DNA of 64,000 nt from Tetrahymena thermophila SB210 (lineage: Eukaryota; Ciliophora; Oligohymenophorea; Hymenostomatida; Tetrahymenidae): NCBI RefSeq assembly GCF_000189635.1, contig NW_002476319.1:651638-715637 (forward strand). Direction: 5' to 3'. Each line of letters opens with the position of its first letter. The first letter of the stretch is position 1. Of this stretch, positions 11,662 through 22,800 are shown in pieces. The notes below the pieces were generated by a model. It searched no databases. It was not told the DNA's origin and was given only the letters and a program-made list of their open reading frames with translations. The position numbers and the translations under genes were made by a program.

Positions 11662-14014
11662 ATGTTGCTATCTTGTTTTTGTGAAAAAGAAATCAACTGC
11701 AGCTAGTCTGATAAGGATTTGATTACTCATATTTCTAACTGCAAGAAATTTCAAGAAGAGAGCCCTTTAGCTAAAGAATTTAATGATATTCCAATAAACG
11801 AACTTGAATTAGAACCACTTTATATCTTAAGGGGTGAACTATTGGGATATTTGGTGAAACTTGAATAAGTTATAATGGAAAGTAATATTTGTTTAGTCAC
11901 ATATTTTATTTAATAAAATATAAAAAAGAAAAAGGAAATTTAAAGTAAAGCATTGATGCATTAATTAACGGTAAATATTAACTATCTATGAATGGTAGCA
12001 ATCAGAAATAAGATAAATAATAATAGCTGTAGTAGTAATCAGATTCATAAAAGACTAATGAAAAAATAATAGTTTAAAGAAGGATGGAAGTAATTAATGA
12101 GAGTGAAGAAATTAAAAAAACTATCAAAAAACCTCTTAAGCAAAAATAAGAATTTGATTATTTCGAAGAATCTGATTTAGAAGATGATGGCAAAGCTAAT
12201 CAAAAGCAAAACAAAAATGGTAACCCTGAAAATAAAAAAAAAGATATTTCAGATTACTATGAGAATTCCTAACCAGAATAGTTAGATTTAGCTACTATTT
12301 ATGCAACTGATTAAACAACTTGTAATGGCTGCAAACAGAAATTTGATAGTAATTTCGATTGTGATAAATTTTGGTTCTTAAATAATTGCTTGGATGTATT
12401 TTGTAAAAAATGCTTGTTAAAGTAAATAAATGAGGAATATATTCCAAATAAAGGTCAGATTAAATGCAAACTTTGTAAATCAAAGTTCGAAAAAGAGGAT
12501 TTCGAAAATATTTTAGGTAAAGAAAAATACGATAAACTAGATACTCAAGTACTAGAGTTAGGATGTGACATAGTAGTTTGTATTAAGTGTAATTAAAAAT
12601 TTGACTTCCAAAAGGGAGATCCCAATTCTCTTGTAAACAATAAAGATGGAAAACAATTGGATAAAAAACTACTACAGCATTATTCAGAAAACAGATTTGT
12701 TTGTTAAAACGCAGCATGTAAAACTGAATAATGTAGAAGCTGTAAATCTGTTCCTTATCACTTAGGCTATGAATGCTCTGACTTCTAAAAATTCTAAGAA
12801 TCCAAGTATTAATTTATTTAGAAAAAAAATAAATATATTTTAGCTAAACTGATTATAAATTATTAATAGGAGATGCAGGTACTGTAACGAACAGTTATAA
12901 GGTAAACCAAGGAATGAAAAAGCATTTTAAGATATTTGCAATTCGAAAGAGTGCTCCTTAAAACAAAAAAATGCATGCAATTAAATCCTTAACGTAAATT
13001 GATTATTTATTTCATGTTGGAAAATTTAATTTTTAAAATAAAAGTGTGGCCATCCTTGCTGTGGTATCAAGAATGAGCTGAAGTGTCCACCTTGCCTCTT
13101 TGAAAAATGTGCCTAAGATAATGAAAGTTTAAAAGGGGTCACTGGTGAGGAATACTGCAATATATGTTTTATTGAAGGGTTGATTAATGCACCTGTTATG
13201 AGATCAAAGTGTGGACACATTTTCCATTATAGCTGTCTGAAAAAAAGGCTTGAAGTTAAATGGCTATCGCCTAGAATTGTATTTAATTTTTGTTTATGTC
13301 CTTTATGCAAACAGTGGATGGAATTAGCACCAGATTCAGATCTATATGATATGCTAGAGGAAAATAGAAAGCTATTCAATACAATAAAAGATAAAGTAAA
13401 ATAATTAAAAAATTAATTATGAAATTTAATTTATCATTTTTGAAAGGCAATAAAAAGACTTAAGCACGAAGGAAGAGAGAAAGATGAAAAGTTGGCAAAA
13501 AAAGATAGTCCGTATTTTGAAAAACCAGTTGAATATGCTATGGCTATTTATTCGTATTATATGTGCTATAAATGTAAAGCACCATATTTTGGAGGTCTGA
13601 AAGACTGTGAAAGAGCTCTAAATGATGATAAAAAAGATTTTTAACCTAAAGATTTAATATGCCCAAACTGTTGTGAAATTCCTGTAGAGAAATGTAAGTA
13701 GCATGGCACTGAATTCATAGAATTTAAATGCAGATATTGCTGTTCTATAGCTGTCTGGTTTTGTTTGTAATAAATTTTTTCATTAAAAAAATTATTTATA
13801 GTTTTACAATAAATTAATTAGTGGAACTACTCATTTTTGTGAACCGTGTCATAATAATGTAAGTAATTTACAACGAATGAAACCAAAAGATTATCCTATT
13901 TGCAAAGGGAAAAAAGGGTGTCCATTTTAAGGAGAGCATAATCCAAATGGGCAAGAAACACCCTTAGGATGCTCAATTTGTAGAAACATTAAGCAATCAG
14001 CTTCAGAATTTTGA
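11662..14014 (+). CDS. Stand-alone RING-Cys-relay (MYCBP2/PHR-type) E3 ubiquitin ligase
   Basis: Ubiquitin ligase whose C-terminus matches the catalytic module of MYCBP2/PAM/Highwire. It starts at ATG 11662 and ends at TGA 14012-14014. Introns are 11882-11928, 12806-12869, 12994-13044, 13396-13446 and 13767-13821; the spliced length closes at 694 residues. Cys-rich zinc-binding pairs fill residues about 200-440. A RING follows at 442-510 (CNICF, CGHIFHYSC, CPLCK), then a helical linker, then the tandem-cysteine domain at about 545-694 ([39 protein letters not shown]). The mediator-loop Cys is residue 578, the second relay Cys 630 and the catalytic-type His 641. Animal PHR proteins exceed 3,500 residues; this one lacks their RCC1, PHR and filamin parts. 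Thr-directed ubiquitin transfer, known for MYCBP2, is inferred here. Confidence 0.85.
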
Positions 14015-14476
14015 ATAACTAAAAATACTATGTTTGTTTTTTTTGTGTATTTATTTATATATAAATAAAACATTTTTATAAGAATATTAGTTGTACAAAT
14101 AAAATAAATATTCTTAAACATATTGAAATAATAAATTTTTGAAAAACATTTCACAATATTGAAGAAACAAGCCTAAAAATGCAAACAAAAAAATAAACAT
14201 CCTACTACTTTTGAGTAGTTTGCTTTAGTTTTTTGAGAAAACAAATTTATAAATTACATATTTTGAAGTAAAATGTTAGAATATTAATTAACATTGCAAA
14301 TTAAAGAAATACTTTTTATAGACATATAAAATATTTAATCCATTAATTGTGCTTGATATACTTTTTTTTCAACTAAAGATTGTAGAAATAACTCCTATTT
14401 TTTCATAATTTTATTTTAAAAAAACATTTTTGAATACAATATTTATTTTTTTGTTTTTAGCTTATTTTATCATCAA
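14015..14476. other. Intergenic between convergent genes
   Basis: About 460 AT-rich bases between the 3' ends of the E3 ligase (plus) and the SOSS-B-like gene (minus). No ORF or RNA gene was recognised; poly-T and poly-A runs suit 3' ends on both strands. Confidence 0.6.
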
Positions 14477-15079
14477 TCAATTCATATTATTATTCTATTT
14501 TGAAGCCAAATATTCAGACCAATTTTGATCACTAATATTTGGTTTTGTCTTAAAATCGAAAAAGTAATCAGAAAGCTACTTTAATATCCCTTATTTTCCT
14601 TATAATTATTAATAAATACTTACATTTATTAGTTAAGAAATTGAGTAAAAAAATACCTTAATATAGAATAAGTCTATCTTTGTACATGGTTGCATATGCG
14701 TTTTATGTGTAGCATGTGTTGCTTTCTTATATAAAAGTACCGTCTAGTATAATAAAAATCAATTAAATACAAAACTAAAATTTTGAATGCGAATAAATTT
14801 ACAATCGTCAAAGACATTCATTTAAATACATCCTGTAGAATCTGCTATTATCATTGGAGTCATTATCGTTCCTTGCTTTGTTTTTATAGGAGGACTCTTT
14901 GAAAGGACTATAAATTTCAATTCTATGTTTTTATCGAATGGTTTTATATTTTTTATTTGATGAGAAGGTTGTCTGTTAATCAGTGAATCTAAATGCTATG
15001 TGTTAATCCGCTTAGGCTCGTTTTAATTTTAAGTTTATTTTTACTGATACTACCTATATTCAATTCTATCTTCGTACAT
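14477..15079 (-). CDS. OB-fold ssDNA-binding protein, hSSB1/SOSS-B type
   Basis: Small single-stranded-DNA-binding protein. In animals this family (NABP1/2) is the sensor subunit of the SOSS complex in double-strand-break repair. The start is ATG 15079-15077 and the stop TGA 14479-14477. Exons are 15079-14803, 14743-14657 and 14598-14477, whose lengths sum to 162 codons including the stop (161 residues). The OB fold runs about residues 40-150: IKPFDKNIELKFIVL, then IIADSTGCIQMNVFDDYGTF, then YATMYKDRLILYQGKQG and a short tail ending in NWSEYLA. The order and spacing fit the family pattern (ADxTGxI, WDD-like, YxxxxKGxLxLYxG). The N-terminal 35 residues are Gln/Asn-rich. Standard-code ORF calling misses it entirely. 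RPA-type OB proteins are an alternative but fit less well. Confidence 0.8.
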
Positions 15080-15433
15080 TTTTAGTATTTTAATTTTGAA
15101 TTTGTTAAGTTTACAAGTAGAATGAAAAAAATCACAACAAAATGCTAAATTTTTAATAATTCTATCAATCAATTTTTTGTTTTAAAAAAGAATCAAATCA
15201 AAGAATTTTATGTTTTAATTATTATATTGAATATGTATGTTCTAAATTAACTATCTATCTATCTATTTATGAGTTTTTAAAAATTTTTGAAATTATAACT
15301 ATTTAGAGATTAAAAATTACTTGATATTTGTTTACTGAAACCTAATTCAAATAAAGATATTTATTTGCAGATAACTTAAATAAAAAGTAATTGATTAAGT
15401 AGAGTAAAATACACGCAACTTTTAACCATTAAA
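15080..15433. other. Intergenic, divergent promoter region
   Basis: About 350 bases between the divergent starts of the SOSS-B-like gene and the XK-related gene. It contains a short CTAT microsatellite near 15250-15266. No other feature was seen. Confidence 0.55.
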
Positions 15434-18400
15434 ATGAAATAGAATGACAAGGAATAGCTATAAGGAAATCACTAAGAATTCAAAAAATTTAGTTATTGTG
15501 CCTGTTTTTGGGAATACTTTAAAAATTTTATTGGTTTTTTGTTGAAAATGATCATATATTATGGAAGTATTGTTGCAGATATTTACTTGTGTATACAGTA
15601 TTGGAATCAAGGCAAGCACTTCTTTGGTGTCTTAACTGGGTTTATGATTATTTGCCATATCTACAAAACTTATGAAATATATGTTAATGAGCATAGACTC
15701 TATGGTTTAAAGGCTTTCTTTGAATTTTTAGGATTTGGATAGCTACTAAGATATTGGTTTTAGCCATGGTATATGGTTGATGCTATGCAGATTTAAACAT
15801 ATTAGGGAATAATGGAGGCTGCTCCAAGTTTTATGATAAATATTCTATCTATATTTTATGAAAATAAGCCATTAGTATGGAATGTTAGTAATGACACTTA
15901 CTAATAAGCTCAAGTTATATCTTTCTCTTTGAGCATAGTGTGCTTATTTTATTCTAATTACTGCTACTTTTATATAAGATATGAAGATTTCAAATAGTAA
16001 GCAAATTAAATTTTCATTCGATTTTTTTTTAATTCAAAACATATTAAATTGATAATTTATTATTTAATAGAGCAGGCTAAAAAATGAAAGCCTTGTTTGC
16101 CGTTTTTAATTTTGGAGAATATACAGCTAGAGTATGTTCTTGGGGTCTTGCTGCATATTATGGAGGTTAGATTTTTGTTTGGACTATAATAGGAGTTGAT
16201 TTATTATTTGCAATAATTGCCTCTTGTTTTAAGTTATCTGATCATAAATTAGTACCTTTTTACGATTATGTGTTTTGCTTTCGAATGTATGATTGCTACT
16301 TGTTTTATGGTAACTAATTTGATAGCAGAAATTATGTAAATTTAAAGGAGTTTGAAAGATTCGGAGTTTAGCTTGCTGTTATCATCTTTGTCATATATTA
16401 GTTAAGCACAAATAACAACGAACCCGTTTTTTTTTATGCTATGCTTTATGTCTGTGTCATAGGGTTTATAATAAACTTTATTTACAACGTAAATAGATTG
16501 CTTTACAAAAAAGATGATGAGAGTGAAATCATCAAAACATATAAAAGAATGATTGAGAATTTAGAATAAGATAAAGTAGAGTTAAATCTTAAAATAAGGC
16601 ATATTGTTCCATAGCAGTAGAAAGATGAAGAAAACAAGGCAACTCTTTTAAAATTAGATGAAGAAAATACACAGATGAAAGAAAATTTAAACACTCAGAT
16701 TTAAGAACTCTAATAGCAGGTTTATTTTTATTAATTTAAAAAAATAATTTCTATTATTATATTTATGTTAAATAGATGCAATAATTAGATGAAAAATTAA
16801 AATAAGAAGAGAGTGCTAAAAAAGAAATAGAATAGCATAATGCTAAGCTTTTATAAATAAAGTTGTAATTAGAGGAAGATATTAAGAGTCAAAATAAAAA
16901 GATAGAAGAGCTAACAAAGAGCCTATAAAATGAACAAAAAACATCAGAAAACTTGAGAGGAGACAAAGCAATATTTTAACAGCATTTGGCTGAGTAACTT
17001 GAAAATAAAATTATTTATTTAATTTAAGCTATTAACATAAATTATTAAGGGAAAGGAAACAAAACGATGAACTTAAAAGAATAAATTTCTATTTGCAAAA
17101 CGAGTAGGAAATTCCTCCGTTTTATGCAGAAAATATGCAAAAACAGCTCGATTAAATAAAAAAATAAAATAGAGAAGCAGAAGAAAGATGGAAATAACTA
17201 GAGTAAATGTATTAAAAAAGAGAAAATGAGTTGAAAGAACAACTTTATAAGCAAGCAAACCATGATATTGAAATTAATAGTTATTCTAGTGCTACACATT
17301 CTTTCAAAAAGTAAAACGAAGCTATAGCATAAAAATTAAGAGAAAAAGAAGCTTAACTTGTAGTGTGTTAAAACGAAATAAAAGAACTGAGAGATGAAGT
17401 GAAAAAGTTAAAATAAATAAACCAAAATTTAAATGACAAACTTCAAATAGAAGAGAAATTGACTAATTAGCAAGAAATTGAAATGAAACTACTCAAAGAG
17501 TACAATCCAGAAGAATACTCCCAGAATTAACACTAAAATCTAAGTTTAACCTATTTAGCAACAGGTTCTGTTACCATAAACAAATTTGAAGACTACAAAC
17601 TTTGTCAAAGAGATACAAACAGAATAGTCTTTAATAATTTTATAAACATGAATTTAATTGAAAAAATAAATCAAACTGTAAAGTTTCCTTACTACTTTTA
17701 GTTCAACTTTTCTAAAAAGTAAATATAAATGAAATATTTTTGATTTAATTTTGATTTTAAATTTAATTTTCATTTTTTAAATATTTTTTGTTCCATCTTA
17801 ATTATTAAATCTTAAATTTTATCAATTATTAAATAAATAAATAGATCAAGTTTATTCAACACAGGATAAAATTATTAAAATGAATTATTTATATTTAGCA
17901 CTTTAGCTACAAAAAATTACCCTCAAGCACTAAAGGTGATGTCTATTTTAGCATCTAAGTAAATATGATTAATTGAGAATATTTGACATATAGACATTTA
18001 ATTAAATTAGTTGGGTGAATGTTACATCAGAATCTTTCCAAAGTATTTTTAAAATCATAAAAAACTGCACTTCATTAAAGGTTTTAGAGCTTAATCTTGA
18101 AAAGTAAGATTTAAACATAAAAGTAATTGAAAAATATATTTAAGTTATTATAAAAAAATAATTTTTAGCTGGGAAACTACATCTGAAGAAGTTAAAGTAA
18201 ATGGATTTTGTTCAATATTTACATAAATAGTAGCTTGTGAGTATTTACTAGTACTTCATTTAAATCTTTCAGGGTAAAATTAATTTTATTTATGCAATAA
18301 AAATAAAAATATTTTATTAGCCTAGGAAATTTAAATCAAGACATTTGGGATTCTTTGAGTTAGTGTTTATCAGTTCATAGAAGATTAGGTGAATTATCCT

Positions 18401-19118
18401 TAGATTTATCTAAGTAAATTTAAAACTATTTACAATTATTTGTTTTTAGATAATTTTTAATTTTATTTAATTTATTTTCTTAAATAAATAAATTAAAGGA
18501 GAGGTTCATAGCAAAATGGTATTCGTCCTCAGGAGTTTGATTCTTTATGCTCTTCGATTTCAAAGTTGATTCAGTTAGAGAACTTATCTTTCAATTTTTC
18601 AGAGTAAACATTTTCTTTTTGTATTAATTTCTTTATTAAATAAAATATTTTTTTTATTAAAGGTGGAGAGACAATCAATTAAATGTTAATAATGTTAAAA
18701 ACTTTGGTTAAATGTTAAAGTAGTTACCAAGGCTAAGATATTTTAGGCTTAATTTAAAATAGTAAATTCATTAATATTTGTGTTTATTATCTAATTTAAA
18801 TGATTTTTATATTTAATTTTAACAAAAGCTATTCAAACTACAACATCGAAGAGAATTTTTTTAATGATTTAATTGGTGACCTAATAAAATAAAAAAATAA
18901 TAAATTATAAAACTTTAGTTTAACTTTAGATGGGTAATAAAATTTTATTTAAAAGTTTAGGAATATAAAACATATTATTTAAATTTAGTTTCAATGAATA
19001 TAAGTCAGAGTTAAATGATGGGCTTTTATAAAGTTTGCTCAAACTATTTTAGGAGAGAAACAGCAAAATAAATCAAATAATAATTTCAGCAGATTAGTAA
19101 ATTAAATTAACTATTTGA
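15434..19118 (+). CDS. XK-related (scramblase-family) membrane protein with coiled-coil and LRR tail
   Basis: Multi-pass membrane protein of the XK-related family; several animal members are phospholipid scramblases. It starts at ATG 15434. Residues about 25-335 are hydrophobic with XK hallmarks: VADIYLCIQYW, LLRYWFQPW, MEAAPSFMINILSIF and QVISFSLSIVCLFYSNY, with more helices to VNRLLYKK. A Gln/Glu/Lys-rich coiled coil spans about 345-635, and LRRs about 730-980. Eleven introns are placed: 15997-16070, 16720-16775, 16994-17049, 17719-17844 and seven between the LRR exons. The spliced length closes exactly at 981 codons (980 residues) with TGA 19116-19118. A 26-nt intron at 19097-19122 would extend it to TGA 19253-19255. 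Joining XK-related and LRR parts rests on an in-frame splice at 17719-17844; without it the first part would stop near 17743. VPS13 lies next downstream on the same strand. Confidence 0.72.
17845..19118 (+). repeat. Array of one-LRR exons, all with phase-2 introns
   Basis: Consecutive exons 18011-18103, 18169-18273, 18321-18413, 18499-18603, 18663-18761 and 18829-18933 are 93, 105, 93, 105, 99 and 105 nt. All are multiples of three and each encodes one LRR ending in an LxLNL / LSLDLS / LSFNF-like strand. Every intron splits a codon after its second base and starts GTAA or GTAAG. Leading exon 17845-17958 and trailing exon 18989-19118 flank the run. Confidence 0.7.
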
Positions 19119-19842
19119 ATAGATTAAATAAATACTTAAATTCTATAAATAACTTAAAAAGCATCAAAAACTGTAGTCCTAACATCATATCATTTCTCAG
19201 AAGAGAATTAAACATACTGTGTTAATACTTAAGCATAAATTATTAAATATATTGATTATTTTTTTCATTTATTTAAAACATTTATAAAAGTTTATATTTA
19301 TTACTAAATAACTAATTGTCTTAGTTATTTTCATAATAAAAATCAAATATTTACAAAATTAAATTCAAAATGTATTTGATAGTATTTCAATATTTATAAA
19401 TTTTTACTGATTGTTTAATTATTTTAGAATATTATTTTGAACGTAAAACTAAATTTAACAAGTTTTTTTTGTTTAAAAAAATTAAAAAAAACTCTTCTTT
19501 TTTAAGTAAGTAAGTAAATAACTAATTATTATTTTTCATGTTAAAATCTCTACTCATTAATAAACTCCTAAATTTTTATTAGTTTTAAATAAAGAATATT
19601 ATTGTCTCTTTAAATTGCTTAATTAAATACTAACAATCTTTTTCAAAAATATAAAGTCAATAAGAATTTGAATACCTTCAATTAACACTAAATTTTTATA
19701 AAAGCTGTATTTTCAACTAAATTTTAGAATTAAAAATAGGGTTTTAAAAATATTTATAAAGGCAAATATTATTCTAAGGCTTTTCTTAAGCTTTAAAAGC
19801 TCCAGATTTATTTTTTTATATAATTGATATTTTATTTGGAAT
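19119..19842. other. Intergenic between XK-related and VPS13 genes
   Basis: About 720 AT-rich bases. The first 135 may be a last XK-related exon (to TGA 19255) if the 26-nt intron is real. The rest must carry the VPS13 promoter; no motif was recognised. Confidence 0.55.
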
Positions 19843-22800
19843 ATGCTTGGCAACATTATTGAAAAAATTCTAAAATCCTACCTTGGATAATATCTAGATG
19901 GTATTGAGAGAAAGTATATTCATGTTGGTATGTTTTCAGGAAAATTTAAAGTAGAAAATGTTCGTATCAAGCAGGAATTAATTGACTTACTTGAATGGCC
20001 TATTAAACTTCAATTTTCTTTTGTCGAAACATTCGAAGTTAATTTTTAAATTACAAATTTTCGCTCTAAGCCTTTTAGAATTGAAATGAGTAACATATTT
20101 ATGATGGTTCAACCAAAGGAAAAGAGCGAATGGAATTTGCACACATTTAACACCTTGGCTTATAAATAAAATTGGCTAGAATATTATATACAGCAGTTTA
20201 TATAGGAATAAGCGAAATAGGAGCAGGCTAAGCAGCTTAAATAAGGAGAGGCAACAGGAATGAGTGGCTATATAGAGCGGCTGGCAGCTGTAGTAGTGGA
20301 TAATATAGAAATTTGCATTAAAAATGTTCACCTAAGATTTGAGTCTCAAAATCCAGTATATGCTTGGGGAATAACTATAGGTAAAATTGAAGCATTTACT
20401 GTAAATAACGAATGGAAAGAAAAGACGTTCGTTGATAGAATGAATGCTAAAGACAGAGATAAGCCCATAAATAAGCTAGTTTAAATTAAAAACTTTGGAT
20501 TTTACTGGGAAAACAGCTAGGCTGAAATGTTTGCTAATTAAAATTAAGATGTCATTGTAGAAAAAATGTATGAATATGTTATTTATTAAGCTTAAGCAGG
20601 TGCTTTTGATTATAAGAGAGGATTTAGTTCAACTCAATACATTGTTTGTTTCTCAGTTGACTTGAGATTAATAATGAATTTTGTAGTGCAGAAATGGGAT
20701 ATACCTGAATTCGATATGAAGATATCTTTCAACAATATTGATATTAAAATTAGTCATGAGTAGTTAAAGGTAAATAAATATATTAATTACTATAAAAAAT
20801 AATTTATATCAATTTAATGTGTTTGTTTAAAATTATTGAGAAAAACAAACAAAAATTTATACCAATTCATTTTTATTTATGATATAAAGGATATGTTAAT
20901 GCTAAGCACACTTCTAAGCAATTACTAGTATTGTATGAGAATAGAAAAAGATAAAGTTAAGATAAAAACATCAAAACCAGATATTGAGCATTTCAAAAGG
21001 GTTACATCAAGCATCAGATAGATAAAAGCTGAAATTAGTAGCATAAGTTCACTGCTGGATGGGTTTAACAGAGCTAACTTGATAGATTTAAATAATTAAT
21101 ATACTTTAAATTTAGATTTAGTAAATAATTAAGTTGAGTAAATTAACTAAAATGAGTAATATAAGTTGATGGATAGAAATCAGTTAAAGTCTTAACTTGA
21201 CTAAAAATAAGAAAAACTACAATTGCTTAAATAAGAACTCAATATGCTGAGGAATTAATATTGGAGATTCTGTTTTGACAAGGTACAACAATTTCTCATG
21301 GAAAAATATTATAAAGAGAGCTTAAAAAAAATAATGTCCTCTAAAATACCAACAGTACAGAAATTGGTAAAAGAAAAGGATTTTCAAAAGATTTATCAAT
21401 ACAAAATTTTAGATTAAAAGCAAGTGAAATGGTAAATTAAGAATTTATGTTTTTTTACTTAATTTACTTTTGAAATGTATATGGCGAACATTATTTTTGT
21501 TTTTGATGTTTAGGATTATTTTTAAGATTTATTATTGACTATATATAATTTAGGTACAAAAAGGCAATTTAAAAAAATGATTTAGAAGATTTGGTTAGAT
21601 GGAGTAAAATAGAAAATATTGGATAAAAATCTACAGAAAAATCAAAAAAAGAAAAATAAAAGTCAAGTAGAGGCTTATTTGGTTTCTCAAAGTAAGTTGA
21701 AAGTGAGGAAGAAGAGGAGAAAAACTTTAATTTAGCTAGAAAATTTGACAAAGCTAAGTATTAAGAAGCAATAGATTAAGTAAGATTCATAAAAATATTT
21801 TTATTTTTAAAATGAAAATAAAAGAACAAACAATTCACTTATTTAACTAATTTTTAATGATTTAAATAAACAAATAAAATATTTAATTTTCTTACTGTTT
21901 TTATCTAAAAATTTTAGGCTTTTCCTATCAGAAATGCAAATGTGAGACCAAAAGAATACGTTTGGATGCAAATAGAAGTGAAAATATAATCTTGTACTAT
22001 TTAAATTAGTGAGTTAATTGAAATAGAGCAAGGTAAACATCCAAAATATCATGATAGAAACAGCAAAATCAAGTAAATAGAAGAGGGCTTGCTAACTCAA
22101 TATTATGATATTAGGTTTGAAATGCTTAAAAGAGATATAAATTTTGAAATATCTACAGAGCTAAGAGATTTGTAAATGTGCCTTTTTACTTAATAGCAGG
22201 ATTCTCGTAACCAAGTGCTGGTGCCTATTCTCAAAAAAGTTGAAACAATCAGTCAAGATAAGAAACCTCTTGTTTATTTTAGGTTTGAAAAATAGCCAAT
22301 AAATAAACCCAACACTTTTTTTGTTTTGAACTCTGAAATTTAACAAATAATATTTACTTATTACCCTTAAAAGTTGTAAAGAATAATTAGTTGGCTAGAT
22401 TATTAAACTTAATTTGTTAGTTAATCTTAGCAACATCATGAAATTTAATCTAACTAAGAAGAATATGACCTTTCTATGCTTAAAAAAGAACAAAATATTG
22501 TTATGAGAGCACCAATTATTGTTATCCCCTTGAATTCTTAGAGCAGCAACGAAAGTGAGTGCTTAGTTATTAACTTTCAAGAATTAAAATTCTAGTCAAT
22601 AGATGAATAAATTAGAAATAAAAATTCTATTTTTGCCAACAACAGTAATGTAGCAAATAATAATTCTGGTAATAACATAATTAATAGTCCAAATTCTAAG
22701 AATTATGCATTCTCCAAAGCTTCTCCTAATTAGAACCCTCTGATCCATTCCCCATCCTTAGGACCTAACAATTTGTTAGAAAGATAGCATTCAAAAACAA

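Noticed and set aside
11662-14014. RBR (Parkin/Ariadne-type) ligase
   Set aside because: Many Cys/His pairs suggested RBR at first, but the GTTHFC and KCRYCC block and the relay-cysteine spacing fit the MYCBP2 tandem-cysteine domain.
17845-19118. CRISPR-like regular array
   Set aside because: The regular spacing is due to LRR exons and introns of a eukaryotic gene; neither exons nor introns are near-identical repeats.
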